IMG/VR virus record: IMGVR_UViG_3300049629_001734 | Span: 18,488-82,487 of that record | DNA from: a virus | Reading direction: 5' to 3' (one strand) | Length of the DNA: 64,000 nt | Part shown: positions 34,332 to 42,800 of the stretch, piece after piece | Numbering within the stretch: the stretch's first letter is position 1 | Layout of the letters: every line of letters starts with the position of its first letter | Translations under genes and position numbers: made by a program | Notes under the pieces: generated by a model | What the model was told of the DNA's origin: nothing | Database searches by the model: none | Seen by the model: the letters and a program-made list of their open reading frames with translations, nothing else

Positions 34332-35936
34332 TTATACAGATTTACTTACAAGTAATTTTTCTTTAACAAAATATAAATAATCTATTTGTGTGTTTAAGAA
34401 ACAATCTATGGCGTGCTTTGGTGTTTCTACAATTGGTTCTTGGTTATTGAAAGAAGTGTTTAAAATCATCGGAACTCCTGTTTTTTCAAAAAACATCCTT
34501 ATAAGATCATAGTAATATCCATTATCTTGTGAAGTTACTGTTTGAAGACGCGCAGTATTGTCGTTATGTAAAATAGCAGGTACAAATTGTCTTTTTTCTT
34601 CTCTCACAGGAACTGCAAAGCTCATGTAGGGACTGTCTATATCAAATTCAAACCAATTTGGCACCTCTTCTCTCAATACCGAGGGAGCGAATGGTCGGTA
34701 ACTTTTCCTGTGTTTAACTTTTAAATTGATAAGATCTTTCATATATGCAAATCTTGGATCTGCTATAATACTTCGATTACCAAGAGCTCTTTTTCCTGAT
34801 TCACTGCCTTCGTTGAATAGAGAAATTATTTTTGAACCTGTCAATAAATCTACTATCTTATCAACATCTATATTCTGAGTAATAGTTAGATTTTCATAGT
34901 TTGTAAGAGTATCTAAGACTTGTGATGAAGTATAAGTTTTTCCCAAATAAGAGGTATGATGCTCTTGAACTCTTGGATTATCTAAAATATGATACCAAGT
35001 ATATTTAGCAGCTCCTATTGATAGTCCACTATCATTTGGTGCCTGATCACAAAATACGTTATATCCCTTTTCGATTAATATTTTAGATATTTTACCAAGT
35101 GCTACACAATTTAGAGAAACACCACCAGAAAAACAAATATTTTTAATTTGTTTGGTGTCCGGCGTAGTGTCTAGATGGGAAAATACAAAATGTATCATCA
35201 ACTCTTCTGTTGTGTATTGTAGAGCGGCTGCTATATGAAATCTATTCTCGTCTGATTTTTGGATCTCTTCTCTAAAAAAAGTTATGAGTTCGGTATATTT
35301 CATATTGGAAGATTCTTGCCAAGCCCAAAGATTTTCAAATCTTAGTTCATTTATTTTAGATAAATATTTTGAATGATCACCAAATGATGCCATAGCCATT
35401 AATGTTCCTGATTCATCCCCTTTGGGCGAACAGGCAAATCCCATATCTAATACAGATTGTAGAAAGAATGTCCATATAGATCCTATATTGAAAGTATGTC
35501 CACGATATACTGGATATATTTTATTTTCATTTCCAAGAAAAACACAATTTGTGGCGAGATACCAATCGTTTTCAAAGCCGCCACCATCAAATGTGAATAT
35601 TATAGATTTTTCGAAGTTAGAGTTATAAAAAACAGATGATGCGTGACAAGTATGATGTCCTACATAATCAATTTTTTTTCCTGTCTCGGTGAATATTTCT
35701 TCACCTATATCTGTGTGCCAACCCCATACACTAACAAACTGATCAAAATCTTCTATCTTGAAATCCTTAAAGATCAAATTCTTGATTGTATCTGAAAAGG
35801 GTGGTTTATTGTTAAAAAGGCCATCGTGTTTTATCCTAGTAAATCTTTCTAGTTCATTATGTAGAACTATTTTACCATTTTCTATTACACAATAAGATGC
35901 GTCATGTGGGGTAGAGGCATAAGATAATATTCTCAT
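34332..35936 (-). CDS. Carbamoyltransferase (NodU/TobZ family)
   Basis: 534 residues, close to the usual size. These enzymes make carbamoyl-adenylate from carbamoyl phosphate and ATP and transfer the carbamoyl group to a hydroxyl. The N-terminal ASKHA-like part shows PHDASYCVIENG, the metal-binding GHHTCHASS (H94/H95/H98), FTFDGGG (116-120) and CFSGGVSLNC; the C-terminal YrdC-like part shows ALGNRSIIADPR and RPFAPSVL, then LNTSFNNQEPIVETP. In phages such enzymes have been linked to carbamoylation of hydroxymethylated DNA bases; a cell-surface or small-molecule target is also possible. Divergent from the polymerase operon. Confidence 0.92.
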   Translation of the reverse strand: MRILSYASTPHDASYCVIENGKIVLHNELERFTRIKHDGLFNNKPPFSDTIKNLIFKDFKIEDFDQFVSVWGWHTDIGEEIFTETGKKIDYVGHHTCHASSVFYNSNFEKSIIFTFDGGGFENDWYLATNCVFLGNENKIYPVYRGHTFNIGSIWTFFLQSVLDMGFACSPKGDESGTLMAMASFGDHSKYLSKINELRFENLWAWQESSNMKYTELITFFREEIQKSDENRFHIAAALQYTTEELMIHFVFSHLDTTPDTKQIKNICFSGGVSLNCVALGKISKILIEKGYNVFCDQAPNDSGLSIGAAKYTWYHILDNPRVQEHHTSYLGKTYTSSQVLDTLTNYENLTITQNIDVDKIVDLLTGSKIISLFNEGSESGKRALGNRSIIADPRFAYMKDLINLKVKHRKSYRPFAPSVLREEVPNWFEFDIDSPYMSFAVPVREEKRQFVPAILHNDNTARLQTVTSQDNGYYYDLIRMFFEKTGVPMILNTSFNNQEPIVETPKHAIDCFLNTQIDYLYFVKEKLLVSKSV

Positions 35937-35961
35937 TCAATATTATATATCCTATATTGTA

Positions 35962-35974
35962 GTTGTTTAACAAC
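35962..35974. promoter_or_regulatory. Possible operator: inverted repeat GTTGTTTAACAAC
   Basis: A 6-bp inverted repeat around a single base in the 66-bp divergent spacer between the carbamoyltransferase and the 36003 gene. It is placed where a regulator could control both. No regulator candidate is known, so this is tentative. Confidence 0.3.
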
Positions 35975-36002
35975 CAAATGAAATATTTTAATAAAATGAG
36001 TT

Positions 36003-36563
36003 ATGAATACACCATTTTCAAATATTACTTTTCCGTCTAGGAAATCTATCTTAGAAAACAACAAAACACCAAATCTTGACTCTAGTGGATATGTCCAGAA
36101 GCTAGTTGAAGACGCACAAAAAATAGATCTTGATAAAGTTGATTTTTCCAACGAGGGAAATTTCAAACCTCGTTCTAAAATTGTAGAGAAACAAAAAGAA
36201 TATTTTTGGGTAAGAATTTATCTAGAACACGAAGTTAATCTTAAACAAGAAGATAAAATCATTATTAAAGATTTACTCTACGATGAAGAGCTTGAAGTAG
36301 AGTTTATGTTCTGGGGAAAAAAGTATAAAAAAGGTTCAGATGGAAGAGAACTTACCGAGTTTGATCCAGAAGACGATAAGAAATGCGCAGTTTTAATGAT
36401 TGATTCTATACGTATCAATACTAAATCTGATGATATTCCCTATATAAGAACTCTCTTTCCCTTAAGTAGATGGTTTAGACCCAATTATATTAAAAGAGAA
36501 GATCTTCAGTTTATACCAAAGAAAACTGGTGTTCCGATTGAGTATTATTCAGTAGATTTTTAA
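36003..36563 (+). CDS. Hypothetical protein upstream of DNA polymerase
   Basis: 186 residues: a polar, probably flexible N-terminus (about 1-65) and a compact beta-rich domain (about 66-186) with FWVRIYLEHEV, VEFMFWGKKYKKG and the end LSRWFRPNYIKREDLQF. It precedes the polymerase gene by 35 nt in the same direction, so a replication-associated role is possible. No family recognised. Confidence 0.6.
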   Translation: MNTPFSNITFPSRKSILENNKTPNLDSSGYVQKLVEDAQKIDLDKVDFSNEGNFKPRSKIVEKQKEYFWVRIYLEHEVNLKQEDKIIIKDLLYDEELEVEFMFWGKKYKKGSDGRELTEFDPEDDKKCAVLMIDSIRINTKSDDIPYIRTLFPLSRWFRPNYIKREDLQFIPKKTGVPIEYYSVDF

Positions 36564-36598
36564 GTGAAACTAAATAGTGTTTTTTTCTATAAATCTCT

Positions 36599-38095
36599 AT
36601 GTTAGTCGATGCTGTTTATATTTCACCAAAAAAGAAACTACTGGTTTCATACGTAGATAAAACCGGTAATATCAAATTTAAAAACTATAACTGGACCAAT
36701 CCAAAAAGATATATTACATGTGATAGTGGAGATCCAGATAAACATCCAAAATACAAATCTTGGGATGGTAAGTGTGCTAAGTTAGTAGATACCGATAATC
36801 CTGATAGATACGCTATTTACGAGTATCTAGATGCTCTTCCCGAAGCTGAAAGAGATATTCTTTTTGAGTATAATCTACCTAAAATTTACTTCATTGATAT
36901 CGAAACCGAGATCGTAGATGGTTTTCCAACAGCCGAAGATACACCTACACAAGTTCTCTCAATTTCTATTGTTTATGACGATAAAATTATATTACTTGGT
37001 CTAAAAGATCTCTCGATTGAATCTCAAGAAAAAATCATTTCAGATACCAACGAATATTTCAAAGATTTCAAAGCAGATTATAAACTTAAATACTTGAAAT
37101 ACGACGATGAGTTCGATCTATTGAACTCTTTTTTCAACAAGATGGTTCCACAAATGCCCCTTCTAACGGGTTGGAACTTCCTTGATTACGACTGGAAATA
37201 TCTAGTTAATCGTTCTAGAAAACTTAAAAAGATTATTAACGGTGTTGAATATACAATCGATCCGAATGTATCGTCACCAACCAAAAGAATGAGTAAAATC
37301 TGGATGAAAGAGATTGATATTCCCCAACATCGTATGGTGTTTGACTATATGCAACTCTACGAGATTTGTGATACTTCAATCAAAGTTAAAGAATCATCTT
37401 CTTTGGATTTTGTAGCTAATAAACTGACTGGAACTCAGAAGATTAAATATTCAGGTTCGTTACAAAAACTTTATGAAGATGACTTTGAGCTATTCATGTA
37501 TTACAACGCAGTTGACTCGGTGCTAGTTCAAAAGATACACGATGTCAAAAATTACATCTCTATTATTTTCGCTATATCGTGCCTTGCTAAAATAAAGATT
37601 GTTGATGTTATTTCTCAAATGAATAACTCTCTAGCTTCTCTTGCTATTACTGAAGGTGTGTTGAGATGTAGATTCAGAGAAGAAGAGAATATGGTATTAT
37701 TCAAAGAAGAGAAAAAAGGAGCCGACGCAGAAGGATTGAGTGGTGGTTGGGTTAAAGATCCGGTTGTAGGTATGAATAAGTGGTGTGCTATTTATGATTT
37801 TGCATCACTTTATCCTACGACCCAGCGTCAGTTCTACATAGCTCCTGAGACTTGTCTTGGTAAAAAAGATAAAGCTCGGCCTACACACACCGAGAGTGGT
37901 ATTGAGATCCAAAGTGACAAACATGTACTATGCGTGAATGATGTTATTTTTGAGAAAAGAGATTCACCAACACTAAGAATGCTGAAAGATGTTTATTCTG
38001 ATAGAAAAAAGAATAAAAAGATAATGCTTCAAAGAAAAGAAGAGCTTAAAGAAGTTCAAGAAAAAATAAAAAAATTAGAAGCTAGTCTTCTGTAA
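36599..38095 (+). CDS. Family B DNA polymerase, N-terminal part only (split gp43-like)
   Basis: 498 residues containing the 3'-5' exonuclease and the start of the polymerase domain. Exo I FIDIETE, Exo II GWNFLDYDWKYL, Exo III YYNAVDSVLV and polymerase motif A YDFASLYPT are all present. The protein stops after a charged helix (YSDRKKNKKIMLQRK ... EASLL) that in T4 gp43 immediately precedes motif B in the fingers. Motifs B (KxxxNSxYG) and C (DTD) are absent, and the next gene, 10 nt downstream, is a helicase. The polymerase therefore seems split, with the second half encoded outside this window, as known for gp43A/gp43B of some Aeromonas phages. Confidence 0.88.
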   Translation: MLVDAVYISPKKKLLVSYVDKTGNIKFKNYNWTNPKRYITCDSGDPDKHPKYKSWDGKCAKLVDTDNPDRYAIYEYLDALPEAERDILFEYNLPKIYFIDIETEIVDGFPTAEDTPTQVLSISIVYDDKIILLGLKDLSIESQEKIISDTNEYFKDFKADYKLKYLKYDDEFDLLNSFFNKMVPQMPLLTGWNFLDYDWKYLVNRSRKLKKIINGVEYTIDPNVSSPTKRMSKIWMKEIDIPQHRMVFDYMQLYEICDTSIKVKESSSLDFVANKLTGTQKIKYSGSLQKLYEDDFELFMYYNAVDSVLVQKIHDVKNYISIIFAISCLAKIKIVDVISQMNNSLASLAITEGVLRCRFREEENMVLFKEEKKGADAEGLSGGWVKDPVVGMNKWCAIYDFASLYPTTQRQFYIAPETCLGKKDKARPTHTESGIEIQSDKHVLCVNDVIFEKRDSPTLRMLKDVYSDRKKNKKIMLQRKEELKEVQEKIKKLEASLL

Positions 38096-38104
38096 AAACC
38101 AAAA

Positions 38105-39757
38105 ATGTCACTATACAAAGATGTAAATAGATTCAAACCAAGGCAAGAGCAAGTAGATTGCCTTGAGCATATGAAAGTTGTTTTAGATGAAAATCCAAAA
38201 ACAAAGTTTTTTCTACTGAACCTTCCGGTCGGAACTGGTAAATCACATCTAGCGATGATGTTTTCAGATTACTATACCAGAAAGATAAATAAAACTGCGA
38301 AAATCGATATCGTAACAGCTTCGAAAATCCTACAAGATCAATACGAGGATGAGTATGTAAGTATTTGTAATCTCAAAGGTAAAGAAAACTATAACTGTCA
38401 GCAGTATAGCTGCTCGTGTATGCAGGGTAAAGAGTTTGGAAAACTTAATAAATCTCCCTGTGATATGTGCCCCTATGACGAAGCTAGAAACGGTTGGATT
38501 GGTGGTAAAATTTCTCTTACTAACTTCTACCTCTATCTTATTTATACAATTTATAATGAAAAACTACTCGATCTGAGAAGTCCAAATGTTTTAATCGTAG
38601 ATGAAGCTCATGAACTTGATTCGGTGATATCTGATTTTATTTCTATTAAAATTACAGAAAACACAATCAAAAAGTTGAAGTTTCCAGATGAAAGAGGTAT
38701 TATCAATAAACTCAAACGTGTTACGAATATCGCCACCTACATTAACTTTCTAAAAGAGTTTGTTATTGATATTTCAGAGAATATAGCTGAGCTTCAAAAA
38801 ACGATGGGTGAATCACCAAGAAGTGCGAAAGCCGACAGACGTGAAAATAGAATAGGAAAAATCACTGGTAGTAAAAACCCTGATATGAAGCTCATGAATA
38901 TCTTGAATGATCTGACAAGCTATATCACCAAGATTGAACTTTTTCTAAAAGAATGGGAAGCCACACCAGACAATTGGGTATTAGAAACTAACTGGAACGA
39001 AAAGACACGTCAAAAAGAACTCTCACTTGAACCTATCTGGTCACAAGAATACTTGAATAAATATCTTTGGTCTAAGTATGATCTAGTTATTTTAATGTCT
39101 GGAACTATTATTGATAAGGAACTTTTTTGTGATATCAATGGTATCAATCCAAAAGAGGCTATTTATTACTCTATACCTTCCCCTTTTGATGCTCAGAATA
39201 GAAAGATTTTCTATTTACCGATGGGGAAAATGTCTTGGGAGAAAAAAGAAGAAACTTTCAAGAACTATGTCGAGGTCTTACCGAAAATCTTGAAAAAATA
39301 TTCCGGTAAAAAAGGTATTATCCATACGAACTCGTTTGAGCTTTCTGGTTGGATAAAAGAGGCGGTATCGGATGATAGACTACTTTTTCATGATAGTGAT
39401 AATAAAAATGAAATTTTACAACATCACTACCAAACCGACAAGCCTTCGGTGATTGTTTCACCATCGATGTCCACAGGTGTTTCTTTTGATCATGATAGAG
39501 CTAGATTTCAGGTGATTGCTAAGATTCCCTACCCAAGTCTTGGTTCTCAGAAAAATAAAATGAGAAAGCAGCAAAATCCAAACTATTACGCCTGGAAAAC
39601 TTGCTGTGGTATTATACAAATGTGTGGAAGAGCTGTTCGTTCACATACAGACTTCGCTGATACGATTATTATTGATTCGTCTTTTGGTGATGTTTTGAGG
39701 TATTCATCTAAGTATTTACCTCAATGGTTTTTGAGTTCAGTTCAGAGTAAAGGTTAG
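38105..39757 (+). CDS. XPD/DinG-like SF2 DNA helicase with iron-sulphur cysteines
   Basis: 550 residues. Walker A PVGTGKS (41-47), DEAH box VDEAHE (165-170), and Cys-rich insertion between them (C88, C98, C103, C105, C119, C122), where XPD/DinG helicases hold a 4Fe-4S cluster. C-terminal helicase motifs: LMSGTIID, STGVSFDHD and QMCGRAVRS (motif VI with Arg finger). These enzymes unwind DNA 5' to 3' and also act on R-loops and G-quadruplexes. It follows the polymerase part by 10 nt and is likely co-expressed with it. Its stop overlaps the convergent 39754 gene. Confidence 0.85.
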   Translation: MSLYKDVNRFKPRQEQVDCLEHMKVVLDENPKTKFFLLNLPVGTGKSHLAMMFSDYYTRKINKTAKIDIVTASKILQDQYEDEYVSICNLKGKENYNCQQYSCSCMQGKEFGKLNKSPCDMCPYDEARNGWIGGKISLTNFYLYLIYTIYNEKLLDLRSPNVLIVDEAHELDSVISDFISIKITENTIKKLKFPDERGIINKLKRVTNIATYINFLKEFVIDISENIAELQKTMGESPRSAKADRRENRIGKITGSKNPDMKLMNILNDLTSYITKIELFLKEWEATPDNWVLETNWNEKTRQKELSLEPIWSQEYLNKYLWSKYDLVILMSGTIIDKELFCDINGINPKEAIYYSIPSPFDAQNRKIFYLPMGKMSWEKKEETFKNYVEVLPKILKKYSGKKGIIHTNSFELSGWIKEAVSDDRLLFHDSDNKNEILQHHYQTDKPSVIVSPSMSTGVSFDHDRARFQVIAKIPYPSLGSQKNKMRKQQNPNYYAWKTCCGIIQMCGRAVRSHTDFADTIIIDSSFGDVLRYSSKYLPQWFLSSVQSKG

Positions 39758-40059
39758 TCTTGTGGCTTAGAGGCAAGAAGTTGTCTTCTTCTGGCAGCTC
39801 CTGCTTTTTGTCTAATCATCTTCATTATTTCTTCACGAGACTTTCTTTTGGGAGTTCTAGTCATAGAATTTCTCTCGGATCTTGATTCACCAAGTGGTGA
39901 GATACCCTCTGGCATATCATCATCACCTTCGATAGTATCTTCTCCTTCGAGATCAAACTCAGTAATCTTTTCTTTACCCTTTAACATAGGTGAGTCTTGC
40001 TCTATATTTTGAATTTCCTGCTCTGGTTCGTAATTTTCGAAAGTCTTTAAAAATTTCAT
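39754..40059 (-). CDS. Small acidic/basic protein, possible prohead core component
   Basis: 101 residues: N-terminus MKFLKTFENYEPEQEIQ, an acidic middle (EFDLEGEDTIEGDDDMPEG) and a basic C-terminus (KRKSREEIMKMIRQKAGAAR). The 'M-K-x-x-x-x-F-E' start resembles the tagged proteins at 29541-34321 and 52382-52549. Low complexity and split charge fit T4 prohead core proteins such as gp67/gp68, but there is no direct homology I can show. Preceded by a late-type promoter (18 nt from the ATG). Confidence 0.6.
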   Translation of the reverse strand: MKFLKTFENYEPEQEIQNIEQDSPMLKGKEKITEFDLEGEDTIEGDDDMPEGISPLGESRSERNSMTRTPKRKSREEIMKMIRQKAGAARRRQLLASKPQD

Positions 40060-40077
40060 GTTGTGTTTTTTTTCTTG

Positions 40078-40087
40078 TATATATAAA
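40078..40087 (-). promoter_or_regulatory. Late-type promoter 10-mer (minus strand)
   Basis: Exact TTTATATATA on the minus strand, 18 nt upstream of the ATG at 40059. Confidence 0.55.
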
Positions 40088-40217
40088 ATTTATTTTCTGG
40101 AAAAAATCAACTTTTTGATACAAAATATTTGAATATTCTCTGGGTGAGTCTTATACGAGCTTGTGAAAGAAATTCATCAATTGTATCGATTATGAAAATA
40201 TATATTTGAGAAATTAT

Positions 40218-40248
40218 TTTGTATAGAGAGATAAAATGGGTATATTTG
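40218..40248 (+). promoter_or_regulatory. Bacteroidota housekeeping-type promoter
   Basis: TTTG (40218-40221), 19 bp, then TATATTTG (40241-40248) match the known Bacteroidota consensus TTTG-N19/21-TAnnTTTG exactly. The ATG at 40265 is 16 nt after the -7 box, so the leader would be about 10 nt. A second TATATTTG lies at 40201-40208. This differs from the TTTATATATA element before most other genes and suggests that the 40265 gene is read by unmodified host polymerase. Confidence 0.7.
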
Positions 40249-40264
40249 CATATAAATAGACTAT

Positions 40265-42718
40265 ATGAAGAAACTATTATCCTGGGCACTTAACGAGAAA
40301 GATGTTGAGAATTTTTGGAGAGCTCAACTTATGAAACTTTTTCCAGGTGGAAAAATGACCTCACCGTTCAATACAGACGGATATTTAGAGGATGACGGTG
40401 GTAAAGTCACTGTCTTGTTCGAAGCTAAATACGAACAAAATCTTAGCGATAAGTTGTCCCAGGTTTCTGTTTTATCTCAGACCTTATTCTACTTGAAAAA
40501 GTTTGAAAAAAATGGTCAAAGACTACCCAGAGTAGTTTTTATTGCTGATAGAAATGAAGCTTTCGCTCTACATACAAATTGTCTTGCAAAATATCTAGAT
40601 TTTCCACTAGACTGGAACTCGGCAGCTTCGTCTAGTTCCAGATTGAATCCAGAGTTGATTTCTAAAATGTTAGAAGATGATACTATTTTACCTTTCGTTT
40701 TTAATGTAGTCGAAGGTTTCAATTTTGTAGCTATTCAAAAAAAGATATTGAGTCTATCTCACGATGTAAAAAGATTAATAAAGATCACTGAGCACAACAT
40801 CACTTCAGTGTTTGAATATTTTCAGAAAAATGTCTTAGTCAAGAATAAATTATCAGTCAATGAAACCGCTAATTTGTTTATTAACTTGATTATCAATCCT
40901 GAAGATAATTATCTACATCCAGTAAAAAGGCATACTCTAGTAACTAAATCGTTTGGTCCTATACAGATCAACGGTGAGAAGTTAATGGCATTTTTAGAGC
41001 ACTTTGATGGTAATCAATATTGTATGGAAGAAAAAGAAAAACTTACTTCTATTGTTGATAGGCTTATCGAAGATGAAACAAGAAGAAGAAAAGGTGAGTT
41101 CTTCACACCTACAGTTTGGGTAGATGAAGCACACAAGATGATCTCTGAAGCTTTTGGTGATAACTGGAAAGACGAGTATGTTGTGTGGGATCCCGCTTCG
41201 GGAACACTTAACTTGACCCGGGATTATCATTTTAGGGAGTTATACTGCTCAACTATTGAGGCGTCGGATTTACAAACAGCCGATCAGATGGGATATAATC
41301 CAGAGGCAGTCAAGTTTCAGTATGATTTTCTTAATGATGGTATAGTTGATGGTAATATTGATATTGAAGGTGATACAAAATTACCAGAGGGTTTGAAAAG
41401 AGCTCTGTTAGAGGGTAAGAAGATGATTGTTTTGATGAATCCACCTTATGGAACTGCTAATAATGCCGGAACCACAGAAGGTGATCATAAATCAGGCATC
41501 GCCATGACCGAACTGAATAAGATGATGAAAGTTGAAAAATGGGGCGCTTCGTCTCAACAACTATATGCGCAATTTCTGTTTAGATTGACTAAGTATCACA
41601 ATCTGAAAATTTGTCTTTTTTCTCCACCACTTTTTATGAGTGGAAGTTCTTATAAAGAATTCAGAAAAAAGTATTTTGATTTTTATGGATTTGATAGAGG
41701 ATTTCTTATGAATGCAGGTGAATTTGATGGAACATCTGATTGGGGGTTGTCTTTCACAATTTGGTCAGATGTGAACAATGACAGAACTGATTTTGAGCTA
41801 AGTGTTGGAAGTTCTAATGAACTTGGTGATGTTGAGTTTTTTACAAATAAACTTATCTATAACTTAGATAATAAATTAGAAGCCTCGAAATGGGTTAGGT
41901 CGCCATTGAAAGGATTGAAAACTTTTGATGTTCCAAATTTTTCTAGTGGATTAAAACTCAAAAATTCTGGTATATGTAAAGTTATCAAAAATAATCTAGG
42001 TTATTCATACAGTGATAATAATAATATTGCTAAAAATAATCAGAGTGTTGGGTTATATAGTCTGTCCAACGCTGCTGCTCATGGATTTTCTATCAATGAA
42101 TCTAATTTTATAATTTCATCCTGTCTATTCACTTCTAGAAGACTTATTTCTGGAAAACAAGCCACGTGGATAAATTGGTGTGACGAATATATGGCACCAG
42201 ATGAATCACATCCACTTTGGGAACAATTTAGTTTAGATTCTATTGTCTATTCTCTATTTGAATCCAAATCAAACCAATCCTCCCTTCGTCAAATAGATTA
42301 CAAAGACAAAAAGTGGGACATCAAGAATGAATTTTTCTGGATGTCTAAATCTGATATGTTAAAACTAGCATCGGATCATTCTTATGATGAACTCTATCGT
42401 GACGCCAGAACAACTGAAGAAAGACACGTCTATAATCTTCTTCATAATGAGGGTATATACTCTCGTCTTTCACCTGACGCTCGTGAGGTTCTTGATATGG
42501 CAACAGAACTTGTTAAAAAGTCATTCCCTATGAGAAAACCACTCAATGAACAACATCCAGAGTATCACTTAAATACTTGGGACGCAGGTTGGTACCAAAT
42601 CAAACTTATACTCAAAAAGTTCTATCCCGCTGAACTTATCGAATTCGGTAGAAAATACAGAGCCTTTGAGGACAGAATGAGACCACTCGTGTATGAGGTT
42701 GGATTTTTGAGGAAATAA
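40265..42718 (+). CDS. Type IIG restriction-modification-like protein (nuclease + N6-adenine methylase)
   Basis: 817 residues. N-terminal PD-(D/E)xK-type nuclease signs: D38 in NTDGYLEDD, then LFEAK (E53, K55) and QTLFY (72-76, Q-x-x-x-Y). The methylase has KGEFFTPTVWVDE (about 276), motif I WDPASGTLNL (about 308-317) and catalytic NPPYG (392-396), followed by FSPPLFMSGSSY. The remaining ~350 residues would be the target-recognition part. Such single-chain enzymes both modify and cut. Host-type promoter directly upstream. Whether both activities are intact cannot be settled by eye. Confidence 0.82.
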   Translation: MKKLLSWALNEKDVENFWRAQLMKLFPGGKMTSPFNTDGYLEDDGGKVTVLFEAKYEQNLSDKLSQVSVLSQTLFYLKKFEKNGQRLPRVVFIADRNEAFALHTNCLAKYLDFPLDWNSAASSSSRLNPELISKMLEDDTILPFVFNVVEGFNFVAIQKKILSLSHDVKRLIKITEHNITSVFEYFQKNVLVKNKLSVNETANLFINLIINPEDNYLHPVKRHTLVTKSFGPIQINGEKLMAFLEHFDGNQYCMEEKEKLTSIVDRLIEDETRRRKGEFFTPTVWVDEAHKMISEAFGDNWKDEYVVWDPASGTLNLTRDYHFRELYCSTIEASDLQTADQMGYNPEAVKFQYDFLNDGIVDGNIDIEGDTKLPEGLKRALLEGKKMIVLMNPPYGTANNAGTTEGDHKSGIAMTELNKMMKVEKWGASSQQLYAQFLFRLTKYHNLKICLFSPPLFMSGSSYKEFRKKYFDFYGFDRGFLMNAGEFDGTSDWGLSFTIWSDVNNDRTDFELSVGSSNELGDVEFFTNKLIYNLDNKLEASKWVRSPLKGLKTFDVPNFSSGLKLKNSGICKVIKNNLGYSYSDNNNIAKNNQSVGLYSLSNAAAHGFSINESNFIISSCLFTSRRLISGKQATWINWCDEYMAPDESHPLWEQFSLDSIVYSLFESKSNQSSLRQIDYKDKKWDIKNEFFWMSKSDMLKLASDHSYDELYRDARTTEERHVYNLLHNEGIYSRLSPDAREVLDMATELVKKSFPMRKPLNEQHPEYHLNTWDAGWYQIKLILKKFYPAELIEFGRKYRAFEDRMRPLVYEVGFLRK

Positions 42719-42800
42719 TACTATATAATTAAACAACATAATTTCAAATTATATAAATGATAACCTTGATACAGCTTCAGGGTAAAAAAAAAATCATAGT

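Noticed and set aside
40107-40289. Minus-strand frame across the promoter of the type IIG-like gene
   Set aside because: It starts inside the sense gene and covers the Bacteroidota-type promoter; composition is random-looking (Ile/Tyr-rich).
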